The notes: generated by a model from the sequence alone, not told the origin. Shown: positions 53,101 through 61,856, numbered from the stretch's first letter. The stretch: DNA of 64,000 nt from JAGXQV01 sp964527565 (GCA_964527565.1 CAZGOY010000004.1:1-64000); one strand, 5' to 3'. A program made the numbers and translations.

Positions 53101-55004
53101 AACTGGTCTTCGAGGTCGACGGGGACGTGCCGTCCCTGCTGATCGGCGACCCGCTGCGGCTGGGGCAGATTCTCATCAATTACAGCAACAATGCGGTCAA
53201 GTTCACCGAGCAGGGCGAAATCGCCATCAACGTCCACCTCAAGGAGCAGAGCGAGCGGGACGTGCTGCTGTGCTGCACCGTGCGCGATACCGGCATCGGC
53301 CTGACGGCGGAGCAGATGGGGCAGCTGTTCCAGAGCTTTTCACAGGCGGACACTTCGACCACGCGCAAGTTTGGCGGCACCGGTCTGGGCCTGGTGATTT
53401 CCAAGAAACTGGCCGAACTGATGGGCGGCGCGGTGGGGGTGGAAAGCGAACCCGGCAAGGGCAGCGCTTTCTGGTTCACGGCACGCCTGGGCAAGGGGCT
53501 CGGCGCGCCGCGCCGGTTGGCGCTGCCCGGCGACATGCAGGGCAAGCGCGTGCTGGTGGTGGACGACAACGAGAGCGCCCGCCAAGTGCTGGCCGACCTG
53601 CTCGGCGGCATGAGCCTCAAGGCCGACCAGGCCGATTCCGGCAAGGCCGCCATCGGCGCGGTGGACAGCGCCGAAGCGCAGGGGACGCCCTACGAGATTG
53701 TGCTGATCGACTGGCTGATGCCGGGCATGGATGGCATCGAAACCGCCAGGCGCATCCGGGAACTCCCGCTCGACCGCATGCCGCACATCATGATGGTGGC
53801 CGCTTACGGCAGCGAGGAATTTATCCGCAGCGCGCAGGAAACCGGTATCGAGGACGTGCTGATCAAGCCGGTCAGCGCCTCGTTGCTGTTCGACCGGGTG
53901 GTGCGCATTCTGGGTGGGGTCGTCGATGGCGCGCGCATCGCCGGCGACGTGCCGACCGGCACCTTCGAGCAGCTCGCCACCATCAGGGGCGCGCGCATCC
54001 TGCTGGTGGAGGACAACGACCTGAACCAGGAAGTGGCCAGCGAACTGCTGACGGACGCCGGTTTCGCCGTGGATGTGGCGGAGAACGGCCTGGTTGCGCT
54101 GGACAAGGTGCGGGCTACCGGTTACGACATTGTGCTGATGGACATGCAGATGCCGGTGATGGACGGCGTGAGCGCGACCCTGGAAATCCGCAAGGACGCG
54201 CGTTTCAATGATCTGCCGGTGGTGGCGATGACCGCCAATGCCATGCAGGGGGACCGCGACCGCTGCCTGGCGGCGGGGATGAACGACCACGTCGCCAAGC
54301 CGATCGAACCCGAAGACTTGTGGAAGGCGCTGCTGAAGTGGGTTCCGCCGCGCTACCCGATGCCCGTTGCGCCGGAGACGAATGCGCCGCCGCACGCCGC
54401 GCCAAATCCCGAGGCCGAGCTGCCGTCCGGTATCGAGGGGCTGGATATCGCCAACGGCCTGCGCCGCGTGCTCGGCAAGAAACAGCTCTATCTTTCGATG
54501 TTGCGCAAATTCGTCGCCGGGCAGAAAAGCGCGCCGGCGGAAATTCTCCAGGCGCTGGCCGACGGCGAATGGGAGGTCGCGGAGCGGCGCGCCCACACGC
54601 TAAGAGGTGTCGCCGGCAACATCGGCGCCACGGCATTGCAGCAACTGGCACAGAAACTCGAGGCGGCGATCCGCGAACGCCGCCTGCGCGGGGAAATCGA
54701 TGAGCGGCTCGACGAGTTGACCAGGCAGCTCGATTATTTCATCGCGCAACTCGAACAGAGTCTGCCGCCAAAACCCGGCAGGAGCGCCGTGACCGTCGAC
54801 CGGGAAAAGCTCAAGGCCGTCGTCGGCAAGCTGGAGGCCCTGCTGGCCGATGACGACGCGGAAGCGGGCGATGTACTGGAAATGAACGCCGGCCTGCTTG
54901 ATGCGGCTTTTCCCCTGCATTATCGCCAGATCAGCGACAACATCCGCGCATTCAATTTCGAGGCGGCGCTCGCCACACTGAAAGCCGCTACTACTGCCAG
55001 ATAA
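50139..55004 (+). CDS. Hybrid histidine kinase 2 with five tandem PAS repeats
   Basis: 1621 aa, no transmembrane helix. Five near-identical PAS units of 142 aa (39-748), one distinct PAS (about 757-870; FYTRSLIESNTDAIMTTDPSGIITDVNK), HisKA with His901 ([14 protein letters not shown]), HATPase (DTGIGLT, GGTGLGL), receivers [14 protein letters not shown]...DWLMPGMDG and [14 protein letters not shown]...DMQMPVMDG, Hpt RAHTLRGVAGNIG and the shared helical end module. A cytoplasmic multi-PAS sensor. Starts 41 bp after the receiver gene; weak ribosome site. Confidence 0.9.
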   Translation: MSRKIRDHASAHPAPGAADSLAESGRQERLLKTEALKNAIFNSANFSSIATDEKGVIQIFNVGAEHMLGYAAVDVQNKITPADISDPQEVVARAKALSVELGTSIAPGFEALVFKAARGIEDIYELTYIRKDGSRFPAVVSVTALRDDQGAIIGYLLIGTDISARKRAEETLLKTGALQSAIFNSANFSSIATDEKGVIQIFNVGAEHLLGYTAADVLNKITPADISDPQELVARAKALSVELGTPIAPGFEALVFKASRGIEDIYELTYIRKDGSRFPAVVSVTALRDDRNTIIGYLLIGTDNSARKRAEEALLRAGALQDAIFNSANFSSIATDAQGVIQIFNVGAERMLGYTAADVLNKITPADISDPQEVVARAKALSVELGTPIAPGFEALVFKALRGIEDIYELTYIRKDGSRFPAVVSVTALRDDRNTIIGYLLIGTDNSARKRAEEALLRAGALQDAIFNSANFSSIATDAQGVIQIFNVGAERMLGYTAADVLNKITPADISDPQEVIARARALSNELETPITPGFEALVFKASRGIEDIYELTYIRKDGSRFPAVVSVTALRDDQGAIIGYLLIGTDNTARKQAEDALLKAGALQDAIFNSANFSSIATDAKGVIQIFNVGAERMLGYTAADVLNKITPADISDPQEVVARARALSNELETPIAPGFEALVFKASRGIEDIYELTYIRKDGSRFPAVVSVTALRDAQGVIIGYLLIGTDNTARKQIEEEQKKLDQRLRDHQFYTRSLIESNTDAIMTTDPSGIITDVNKQMEALTGCTRDELMGAPFKGYFTDPERAEAAIKRVLSEKKVTDYELTARARDGQETVVSYNATTFYDRDRKLQGVFAAARDVTERKRLDQVLQEKNVELERAKAAADQANLAKSDFLSNMSHEIRTPMNAIIGMSHLALQTELTPRQRDYVKKIQGSSRHLLSIINDILDFSKIEAGKLTVEYTEFELEKVLDNVANLIADKTAAKGLELVFEVDGDVPSLLIGDPLRLGQILINYSNNAVKFTEQGEIAINVHLKEQSERDVLLCCTVRDTGIGLTAEQMGQLFQSFSQADTSTTRKFGGTGLGLVISKKLAELMGGAVGVESEPGKGSAFWFTARLGKGLGAPRRLALPGDMQGKRVLVVDDNESARQVLADLLGGMSLKADQADSGKAAIGAVDSAEAQGTPYEIVLIDWLMPGMDGIETARRIRELPLDRMPHIMMVAAYGSEEFIRSAQETGIEDVLIKPVSASLLFDRVVRILGGVVDGARIAGDVPTGTFEQLATIRGARILLVEDNDLNQEVASELLTDAGFAVDVAENGLVALDKVRATGYDIVLMDMQMPVMDGVSATLEIRKDARFNDLPVVAMTANAMQGDRDRCLAAGMNDHVAKPIEPEDLWKALLKWVPPRYPMPVAPETNAPPHAAPNPEAELPSGIEGLDIANGLRRVLGKKQLYLSMLRKFVAGQKSAPAEILQALADGEWEVAERRAHTLRGVAGNIGATALQQLAQKLEAAIRERRLRGEIDERLDELTRQLDYFIAQLEQSLPPKPGRSAVTVDREKLKAVVGKLEALLADDDAEAGDVLEMNAGLLDAAFPLHYRQISDNIRAFNFEAALATLKAATTAR
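50253..52382 (+). repeat. Five tandem 426-bp PAS-coding repeats
   Basis: Units start at 50253, 50679, 51105, 51531 and 51957, exactly 426 bp apart. Each encodes AIFNSANFSSIATD ... GVIQIFNVGAE ... ITPADISDPQE ... IYELTYIRKDGSRFPAVV ... IIGYLLIGTD. Units 3 and 4 are near identical over their first half. They arose by recent duplication. Confidence 0.9.
53931..54544 (+). repeat. 614-bp tract identical to 48155-48768
   Basis: Counterpart in kinase 2 of the tract in kinase 1, same orientation, 5,776 bp apart. Sharp edges on both sides suggest gene conversion rather than shared ancestry alone. Confidence 0.8.
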
Positions 55005-55013
55005 GGAATTCTC

Positions 55014-56165
55014 ATGGACGGACTCGATTCAAGCGAAAAACCCACGATACTGGTGGTGGACGATACGCCGGACAACCTGGCCCTGATGAGCAGCCTGCTG
55101 AAGGGCGACTACAAGGTGAAAATCGCCAACAGCGGCGAGAAAGCGTTGAGGGTCGCGGGTTCTGATGCGCCGCCCGACCTGATTCTGCTCGACATCATGA
55201 TGCCCGGCATGGACGGCTACGAGGTGTGCCAACGGCTCAAGCACGACCCCGGCACGATGAACATCCCGGTGATCTTCCTCACCGCCAAAGCGGAAATGGA
55301 AGACGAAAAGATGGGGCTGGAACTCGGCGCGGTTGATTACATCACCAAGCCGATCAGCCCGCCCATCGTCATGGCGCGCGTGAAGAACCATCTGGCGCTC
55401 AAGGCGATGGACGATTTTCTGCGCGACCGGAACGGTTTTCTCGAATTGGAGGTGGCCAGGCGCACGCGCGAGGTCATGGCGATCCAGGACGTGACCATAC
55501 TCGCCATGGCCTCGCTGGCCGAGACGCGCGACACGGAAACTGGCAACCACATCCGCCGCACGCAGTTCTACGTCAAGGCGCTGGCCGAAAGATTGCGTGA
55601 CCATCCGCGCTTTGCCTGGTTCCTGAGCGAAAGCAACATCACCATGTTATTCAAGTCGGCGCCCTTGCACGACCTCGGCAAGGTGGGCATTCCCGACCGC
55701 ATCCTGCTGAAACCGGGCCGTTTCGAACCCTACGAGTTCGAGATCATGAAGACGCATACCACCCTGGGGCACGATGCCATTGCGCATGCCGAAAAAGCGC
55801 TGGGCTTCGAGGTCGATTTCCTTAACTTCGCCAAAGCCATCGCCCTCTCGCACCAGGAAAAATGGGACGGCAGCGGCTATCCGCAGGGTCTTTGCGGCGA
55901 TGACATCCCGATTGCCGCGCGCCTGATGGCGCTAGCCGATGTTTACGACGCGCTGATCAGCCGCCGCGTTTACAAGGAAGGCATGCCGCACGAAGCAGCG
56001 GTGCAGATCATGAGCGATGGCCGCGGCACGCATTTCGATGCCGACATGTTCGACGCCTTTATCGAAATACAGGAAGAATTCCGCGCCATCGCCCAGCGTT
56101 TCGTCGATTCCGATACGGACATGGACAAGAAGCGGGACTATCAGACGCAGTCCGGAACTGCATAG
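55014..56165 (+). CDS. Receiver-HD-GYP c-di-GMP phosphodiesterase
   Basis: 383 aa. A receiver at residues 11-130 ([17 protein letters not shown]) precedes an HD-GYP domain (about 155-365): ETGNHIRRT, HDLGKVGIPD, HTTLGHDAI and SHQEKWDGSGYP. All metal ligands are visible, with HQE instead of the commoner HHE, which is seen in other active members. Such RpfG-like proteins degrade c-di-GMP when phosphorylated. It is the likely output of this kinase operon. Starts 9 bp after kinase 2 with AAGGAA. Confidence 0.9.
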   Translation: MDGLDSSEKPTILVVDDTPDNLALMSSLLKGDYKVKIANSGEKALRVAGSDAPPDLILLDIMMPGMDGYEVCQRLKHDPGTMNIPVIFLTAKAEMEDEKMGLELGAVDYITKPISPPIVMARVKNHLALKAMDDFLRDRNGFLELEVARRTREVMAIQDVTILAMASLAETRDTETGNHIRRTQFYVKALAERLRDHPRFAWFLSESNITMLFKSAPLHDLGKVGIPDRILLKPGRFEPYEFEIMKTHTTLGHDAIAHAEKALGFEVDFLNFAKAIALSHQEKWDGSGYPQGLCGDDIPIAARLMALADVYDALISRRVYKEGMPHEAAVQIMSDGRGTHFDADMFDAFIEIQEEFRAIAQRFVDSDTDMDKKRDYQTQSGTA

Positions 56166-56182
56166 CGCGCGAAAGGGTGAAC

Positions 56183-57793
56183 ATGATCAACCTGCAGCAG
56201 GACATCATTACCAAGAACACCATATTTCTCGTGGTTGACGATTTTGAGCCGATGCGCAAGGTCACCTCGGGGCAACTGCGCTCAATGGGGGCGCGTACCA
56301 TCGTGACCGCCAACGACGGGGCCGAGGCGCTACGCGTACTCAAAAAACAGCATGTGGACATCGTGCTTTCCGACTGGAACATGCCGGTCATGACCGGGCT
56401 CGAACTGCTCAAGGCGGTGCGTGCCGACAGGAAGCTGGCGCATCTGCCCTTTGTCATGATTACCGCCGAAGCCGAGCGCGAGCGCGTCGAGGAGGCGATT
56501 GCCAGCGGCGTCAGCGATCTGCTGGTCAAGCCCTACACCGCCGACCGCCTGGCCACGCGCGTTGAAAATGCCTTGCTGGCGCCGCCGCGCACCGTTTCGC
56601 CGCATGGCGCGACATCCGTGCCCCGGCGCGCCGTGCCGCTGGCGCCGTTGCCGACGCTTTCCGCATCGTCGGCAACGGCCAGGGAAAGCGGCGAAACGCT
56701 ACGCCCGACGATACTGGTCGTCGATGACGCGCCGGACAACCTGCAACTGCTCGCGCAGTTGTTCAAGGACGAATATCGCGTGCGGGTCGCACAAAGCGGC
56801 GAGAAAGCGCTGGCTATCTGTCAATCGGACAGCCCGCCCGATCTGGTGCTGCTCGACATCATGATGCCCGGCATGGACGGTTTCGAAGTGGCCCGGCGCA
56901 TGCGCGAGCATCCCGCGTCGGAAACCATCCCGGTGATCTTCGTCACCGCCATGACCGGTGAGGATGCGCGCCTCAAGGGGCTGGGGCTGGGGGCGGTGGA
57001 TTTCGTCACCAAGCCCATCGACCCCGGCGTGCTCAAGCCGCGCGTGCGCAACTTCATGCGCTACGTCGAACTGCACAAACAATTGCAGAACGACTACGAC
57101 GGCATGCTGGAGTTGGCACGTCTGCGCGAGGATGTCGAGCACATCACGCGCCACGACATGAAAGGGCCGCTGGCCGGCGTGATCGGGCTGGTGCAGGCGC
57201 TGGCGGACGATGGCACGACCAACCGCAAGCAGGTCGAGCAGTTGCGCATGATCGAGGAAGCCGCATTGCAGGTGCTCGACATGATCAACCTTTCCACCGA
57301 GCTTTTCAAAATCGAGAGCGGGCGCTTTGTGCTCGATGCCAAACCCGTCCAGATCGGCGACATCCTGCGGCGCATTGCCGGGATTGCCGGCACCACCTTC
57401 GCCGGGAAAGGCATCCTCGTCGCCGTCAATCCGGGAGCACCGGCCACAGCGGCCATGCCGCAAGCGCTGGGCGATGCCATGTTCTGCTATTCCATCTTCC
57501 AGAACCTGGTCAAGAACGCCTGCGAGGCCGCACCGGAAAACAGCCGGGTGACCCTCACCCTGCACGACGAAACACCGCTGCGCATCCTGATCCAGAACAA
57601 GGGGGCGGTTCCCCCCGAGATTCGCGCACGCTTCTTCGACAAATTCGTCACCCACGGCAAGCAGGGCGGCACCGGAATCGGCACCTATTCGGCCAAACTG
57701 CTGACCGAGGCGCAAGGCGGAACCATTTCACTGACAGTCGCCGACCAGGAAGACCAGACCACGCTTACCGTGACCTTGCCGCGTTGCACCTGA
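56183..57793 (+). CDS. Double-receiver histidine kinase
   Basis: 536 aa. Two receivers (TIFLVVDDFEPMRKV...LSDWNMPVMTG at 8-128 and TILVVDDAPDNLQL...[15 protein letters not shown] at about 172-290) precede a kinase with HITRHDMKGPLAGVIG (phosphoacceptor His then Asp), FQNLVKNACEA and the G box GKQGGTGIGTYSAKLL. Receivers placed N-terminal to a kinase mark a response-regulator kinase, as in relay or chemotaxis-like systems. ATG 56183 has AAAGGG; a GTG at 56177 is also in frame. Last gene of the operon. Confidence 0.85.
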   Translation: MINLQQDIITKNTIFLVVDDFEPMRKVTSGQLRSMGARTIVTANDGAEALRVLKKQHVDIVLSDWNMPVMTGLELLKAVRADRKLAHLPFVMITAEAERERVEEAIASGVSDLLVKPYTADRLATRVENALLAPPRTVSPHGATSVPRRAVPLAPLPTLSASSATARESGETLRPTILVVDDAPDNLQLLAQLFKDEYRVRVAQSGEKALAICQSDSPPDLVLLDIMMPGMDGFEVARRMREHPASETIPVIFVTAMTGEDARLKGLGLGAVDFVTKPIDPGVLKPRVRNFMRYVELHKQLQNDYDGMLELARLREDVEHITRHDMKGPLAGVIGLVQALADDGTTNRKQVEQLRMIEEAALQVLDMINLSTELFKIESGRFVLDAKPVQIGDILRRIAGIAGTTFAGKGILVAVNPGAPATAAMPQALGDAMFCYSIFQNLVKNACEAAPENSRVTLTLHDETPLRILIQNKGAVPPEIRARFFDKFVTHGKQGGTGIGTYSAKLLTEAQGGTISLTVADQEDQTTLTVTLPRCT

Positions 57794-57830
57794 AGTTCAT
57801 TGCCGGGGGGCCGCTTGCGTGCCGACAAAA

Positions 57831-57854
57831 AAAAGGACCCCGCGGGGTCCTTTT
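57831..57854. terminator. Bidirectional rho-independent terminator
   Basis: AAAAGGACCCCG followed by CGGGGTCCTTTT, a perfect 24-bp palindrome with A and T runs on the outside. It lies between the converging signalling operon and DUF3494 gene and can stop both. Confidence 0.85.
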
Positions 57855-57875
57855 CAATAAACGCTTGCGGGTGAT

Positions 57876-59351
57876 TTACGGCGCGGGCTGGGTAACGGTC
57901 GCGCTTTCCAGTGCGACCATCGATTGGGCGAGCGCCCGGCCATTCATCGACGCGCCGGTTTGCAGGGTAATCGCCGTTTGCGACAGGATGACGCCTTCAA
58001 AGTGCGCGGTGGTGCCGATGGTTACGTGTCCGGCCACCTGCCAGAAGATGTTCTTGGCCTGTGCGCCGCCGCTCAGCGTGATGCGCTTGGCGGCGCTCAT
58101 GATCAGGTCGCCGGACATCTGGAATATCCACACGTCGTTGGCACCGCCCGAGATGGTGATGTCCGTGGGGATGGTCACCGTGCTGCCCCAGTTATAGAGG
58201 CCGGGGGTCAAGGTCAGGCCGCCGATGCTGCCGCTGCCGAGGTTGACGAAGTCCGGCGTCGAGCGTCCGGCGGCATCGGTGTAGGCGGTTTGCATGTCAA
58301 GGACCGCCGTCGTCAGGTTCATAGGGGTGGGAACGGCATAATTCGCGGCATAAACCTTGCCGCCGCCCACAACTTGTGTCGAAGTCGAAAAGACATTCGA
58401 TGCATCGGCACTGAGGGTGAAACCCGTCAAGTAGCTTGCGGCGGCCGGGCTGACCCCAATATCGCCGGTGATGATGGAGGTCGGGACGGTTGAGATGCCG
58501 GTTTTGGCCAGAATCGCAAAATTGCCGGCGGTGCCCAGCAGGACGGGTGCCCGTTGTGGTGCCGCCATGACGGTGCTGCCGGTGGTCCAGCCCCAGGTGA
58601 AGTCGCTGGCCAGCGCATTGCCGGCCAGATCCTTGACGCCGCCGCTGCCGCCCTTGATGGTGACGGTGTAGGGGGTGTTGCTGGCGAGCGAGTTCGACGG
58701 CACAAAAATCACCCCCGTGCCGGAATAGCTTATCGTGCCGGGAACCGGTGTTGTCCCCTGCATGACGATAACGGTTTCAGTGGTGACGGTGGCCGGGTTC
58801 ATCAGTTCGCTGAAGGTGGCGGCAATGTTTTTATTGATGGATACGCCGGTCGCGCCATCGGCGATCAGGGTGGCGCTTATCGTGGGCGCGGCGGTGTCTG
58901 CCGTCACGGTATAGACCATGCCGAACTTGTTGTTTGCCATCATGTCGTTTTCTGGTGCTCCGCTTTCGGTGAGACCATATCCGAGATAAAGCTGAAGCCC
59001 GACCAGGCCGGACACATCGGCATCGCGTAACACTTCAATAGCGCGGTTGGACATCGGCGCGGCAGCATAAACCGGCCCCGTGCCGCCATTGAACTGCACC
59101 CATCCCGTGCCATTGTGGAAAAACCACGCATTGTCGTAGGTGGCGCCGAGGTAAACATTACCGTTTTTGCCGGCATCTGCGTCGGCGACATTAAGGTTGG
59201 CGGTCAGGGTCAGGTTGTTGGTGGTGCCGCTGCTGGTAGCCGAAAAGCTCGGCGTCTGCGCGGCGAGCGCGCCGGGACCATATGCCGTGAGGAATAGCGG
59301 CAAGAGCATCAGCCAGGTGTGTTGTTTCAATAAACGCCATAATGTGTTCAT
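57876..59351 (-). CDS. DUF3494 ice-binding-like protein with Ig-like domain
   Basis: 491 aa. Signal peptide (LLPLFLTAYGPGALA), a N-terminal beta domain (residues about 35-150), an Ig-like Big_5 domain (NKNIAATFSELMNPATV, SNTPYTVTIKGGSGGVKDLAGN), and a DUF3494 domain (LLGTAGNFAILAKTGISTVPTSIITGDIGVSPAA ... GLYNWGSTVTIP ... NIFWQVAGHVTIG). The DUF3494 fold is the ice-binding beta-helix, but many members are adhesins or surface proteins. AAGGAG precedes ATG 59351. Confidence 0.85.
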   Translation of the reverse strand: MNTLWRLLKQHTWLMLLPLFLTAYGPGALAAQTPSFSATSSGTTNNLTLTANLNVADADAGKNGNVYLGATYDNAWFFHNGTGWVQFNGGTGPVYAAAPMSNRAIEVLRDADVSGLVGLQLYLGYGLTESGAPENDMMANNKFGMVYTVTADTAAPTISATLIADGATGVSINKNIAATFSELMNPATVTTETVIVMQGTTPVPGTISYSGTGVIFVPSNSLASNTPYTVTIKGGSGGVKDLAGNALASDFTWGWTTGSTVMAAPQRAPVLLGTAGNFAILAKTGISTVPTSIITGDIGVSPAAASYLTGFTLSADASNVFSTSTQVVGGGKVYAANYAVPTPMNLTTAVLDMQTAYTDAAGRSTPDFVNLGSGSIGGLTLTPGLYNWGSTVTIPTDITISGGANDVWIFQMSGDLIMSAAKRITLSGGAQAKNIFWQVAGHVTIGTTAHFEGVILSQTAITLQTGASMNGRALAQSMVALESATVTQPAP

Positions 59352-59560
59352 GTTGATCTCCTTGAGGGAATTTGCCTTCACCGCCGCCCGCCGCGCAATG
59401 TTGCCGGGCGGCACAGCGGGAAAACATCGCAAGACATTTGTCTCGACGCCTTCAACATACGGGATACCCCCTCCGGGGTCTGTCTGTTAGCGCACACAGA
59501 GAAAGGCACTGCTCTGGAGAAGAATGTCCCCACTGGTGTGGGGACCATGGCAAAACCGGG

Positions 59561-59998
59561 TTATTGCGCTGTTTTCTGCACCAGCATGTTCTGCACCCCG
59601 TTGACGCCCGCCACCGCGCCTGCCAGAGCTGCCGCTCTTTCGCTATTTTCCAGCGTATCGGCCGAACCGCTCAATGTCACCACGCCCTTTACGGTATCCA
59701 CGCTGATTTGCAGCGTTCTCAGGCCGGGTTCGGCAAAAACGGCGGCTTTGACCTTGGCGGTGATTTCGGTGTCGTCAATGGCGACGCCGGCTTTTTCGCC
59801 TTGCTTGTCCAGCTTTTCCCCGATCTTGTCGGCGGTCTCGCCGATTTTCCTGCCGGCGTCGTCAGCCGTCTGGTCAATTTTTATACCGACGGTTTCCGCA
59901 GGGCCGGGGCCCGGTTTGTCGCACGCGGCCAGTCCGGCGGCGAGCAGTGCCGAAATGCCGATGATCTGGATGGATTTTAAATTCACTGAAATTTTCAT
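59561..59998 (-). CDS. BON-domain lipoprotein
   Basis: 145 aa. Lipoprotein signal (SALLAAGLAAC), a helical stalk (KIDQTADDAGRKIGETADKIGEKL) and one BON domain (DTEITAKVKAAVFAEPGLRTLQISVDTVKGVVTLSGSADT). BON proteins attach to phospholipid membranes and appear under osmotic or envelope stress. AGGAAACCCC precedes the ATG. Its neighbour at 60096 is a close relative. Confidence 0.85.
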   Translation of the reverse strand: MKISVNLKSIQIIGISALLAAGLAACDKPGPGPAETVGIKIDQTADDAGRKIGETADKIGEKLDKQGEKAGVAIDDTEITAKVKAAVFAEPGLRTLQISVDTVKGVVTLSGSADTLENSERAAALAGAVAGVNGVQNMLVQKTAQ

Positions 59999-60095
59999 GG
60001 GGTTTCCTTCACAACGGTCCTGTTTTTTAAAGAAAGCGGCCAGCCACCCGGTGAAACCGGTGGCTGGCCGCTGGTCTGCCGAATGCCCGCCCGCC

Positions 60096-60410
60096 TTACT
60101 TGACGCGCATATCATCCTTGACGGAGTGCACGCCCTTGATGCTGCGTGCCAGTTCGATGGCCTTGTTTGCTGCGGTGCGCGAGCTGACGAAGCCGCTCAA
60201 TTGCACCACGCCCTTGAAGGTTTCGACGTTGATTTCGGCAGACTTCAAGGCGTCATCGTTGAAAATTGCCGCTTTCACCTTGGTGGTCAGCACCGTGTCG
60301 TCGAGGTATTCACCTGTTCCCTCCTGCTTCTTGGTGGAGGCGCAGCCGACCACGGATACCAGCGTAATGGCCAGAAAAAGTGCGGAAAGATATTTGCTGA
60401 ATTGTTTCAT
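60096..60410 (-). CDS. BON-domain lipoprotein (short)
   Basis: 104 aa. Lipobox LVSVVGC, then one BON domain: LDDTVLTTKVKAAIFNDDALKSAEINVETFKGVVQLSGFVSS. Same build as the 145-aa protein without the stalk. AGGAGAATTTC precedes ATG 60410. Confidence 0.85.
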   Translation of the reverse strand: MKQFSKYLSALFLAITLVSVVGCASTKKQEGTGEYLDDTVLTTKVKAAIFNDDALKSAEINVETFKGVVQLSGFVSSRTAANKAIELARSIKGVHSVKDDMRVK

Positions 60411-60519
60411 GATGAAATTCTCCTAAAGTGGTGAAAAAAGATACGTGGTGCAGCATAGGCACGCCGGATAGTGCGGTCTGTACGGCGCCACACATACAGC
60501 GCGCCCTGCCGCCGCCGGA

Positions 60520-60744
60520 TCAGGGATGATTTTTCGGCGGGTAATCCTTGTTGAGATCTTCAAATCTCTTGATCTGCTCTTCGACCTCGTCCTTGGAGAG
60601 GCCATAGGTCTCCTGGATTTTCCCGGCCAGTTGCTCGCGCTTGCCGGCGATCATGTCGAGGTGGTCATCGGTGAGCTTGCCCCACTGCGATTGCACCTTG
60701 CCCTTGAATTGCTTCCAGTTGCCTTCAACGATATCCCAGTTCAT
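60520..60744 (-). CDS. CsbD-family stress protein
   Basis: 74 aa. MNWDIVEGNWKQFKGKVQSQWGKLTDDHLDMIAGKREQLAGKIQETYG is the CsbD signature. Members are abundant in general stress but have no known activity. AGGGAG precedes the ATG. Part of the envelope-stress block. Confidence 0.9.
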   Translation of the reverse strand: MNWDIVEGNWKQFKGKVQSQWGKLTDDHLDMIAGKREQLAGKIQETYGLSKDEVEEQIKRFEDLNKDYPPKNHP

Positions 60745-60821
60745 AGCAAACTCCCTTCATGTGATTGGAACCCGGCTGGCAGAAGCGCCTGCCGGATGTT
60801 CCTGGTTGGTGATGCAAAAAT

Positions 60822-61856
60822 TCAACGTGCCGCAACGCGGCCGTTATCTCCCGACAAAATAATCTCGACGCGACGGTTCAACTGGCGGTTTCCCGGCGTA
60901 TCGTTGGCGGAAATCGGATAAGCCTCGCCATAGCCACGGGTCGCCATGCGTTCCTGAGAAATCCCGCTGGCCGCCAGCGCATCACGCACCGCTTCGGCAC
61001 GGCGGTTGGACAAATCCATGTTGTGTGCGCTGCTGCCGGTGCTGTCGGTATAGCCTTCGATCAATACCGTGCGCTGCGGATATTGCTTCATGAATTCGGA
61101 CAGCTTTTGCACGTTGCGCATGCCATCCGGCTTCAACTGGGACTGGTCGATATTGAACAGCACGTCATTCAGGGTCACCACCATACCCCGCTCGGTTTCC
61201 TTGGCGGCCAGGTCGGTGAGCATGGCTTCGAGTTGCCGCGTGCGCGCCTCGGCTTCGGCGGACAGGATCTGGGCATCGATGGCCTGATTCTGGGCGATGC
61301 CGGTTTCCATCCGTGCCTGGTTTGCTTCAGCAGTTTTCTGGTTGAGAAGCTGCTGGTCACGATCCCTGCCAACGTTAGCGGCGGCGAGATCCGCCCTGGC
61401 CCGCGCGGTTTCGGCGGTTTTCTGGTTCAGGCTGCGCTGGTCGCGTTCCCGCTCGGCACTGGCGCTGACCAGTTCGGCCTTGGCCTTGTCGGCTTCGGCG
61501 GTCCTTTGCTCAAGGCGCAGCTGTTCACGCTCCTTTCCCGCGCTGGCGACCACCTGCTCAGAGGCCTTGCGCTTGGCGACTTCCTGGGTGGTGGCGATTT
61601 TTTGCTTGGCGAGATAGGCCAGGTTGTTCACCTTTTCATCCGCTTCGCTGGCGGCAAAGGCGGCGTTGGCCTGATCCAGCGCAACACCGGCGTTTCTCAG
61701 TTCGGATGAGGCCAGTTGCACGACCTGGGGATTGTTTTGGGCGGCCGCATAGTCATTGCGGGCCTCGGCGAGCAAGATGTTCTGGTTCGGCATGGAGCTG
61801 CAACCGGCCAGAAGGGCGGCCAGCAACAGGGGGATGGAAAGGCGGTTTTTTTGCAT
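60822..61856 (-). CDS. OmpA-family lipoprotein with coiled coil
   Basis: 344 aa. Lipoprotein signal (LLLAALLAGC), a DUF4398-like helical segment (LAEARNDYAAAQNNPQVVQLASSELRNAGVALDQA), a long coiled coil with repeated LNQKTAE units, and a C-terminal OmpA domain: LFNIDQSQLKPDGMRNV, LIEGYTDSTGSSAHN, LSNRRAEAVRDAL, RRVEIIL. Anchors the outer membrane to peptidoglycan. Start ATG 61856 follows a spaced GGAA-type site. It follows the smaller DUF4398 gene. Confidence 0.85.
   Translation of the reverse strand: MQKNRLSIPLLLAALLAGCSSMPNQNILLAEARNDYAAAQNNPQVVQLASSELRNAGVALDQANAAFAASEADEKVNNLAYLAKQKIATTQEVAKRKASEQVVASAGKEREQLRLEQRTAEADKAKAELVSASAERERDQRSLNQKTAETARARADLAAANVGRDRDQQLLNQKTAEANQARMETGIAQNQAIDAQILSAEAEARTRQLEAMLTDLAAKETERGMVVTLNDVLFNIDQSQLKPDGMRNVQKLSEFMKQYPQRTVLIEGYTDSTGSSAHNMDLSNRRAEAVRDALAASGISQERMATRGYGEAYPISANDTPGNRQLNRRVEIILSGDNGRVAAR

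Noticed and set aside
49998..53237. 1079-aa minus-strand open frame opposite kinase 2
   Set aside because: It is the reverse-frame shadow of the tandem PAS repeats in GC-rich DNA; its sequence is Arg/His/Asp-rich low-complexity with no domain, and the plus-strand protein is clearly real.
59480..59505. Crp/Fnr site TGTTAGCGCACACAG upstream of the DUF3494 gene
   Set aside because: Only an imperfect half-palindrome, and no matching site was convincing before the other stress genes; too weak to list as a regulatory site.
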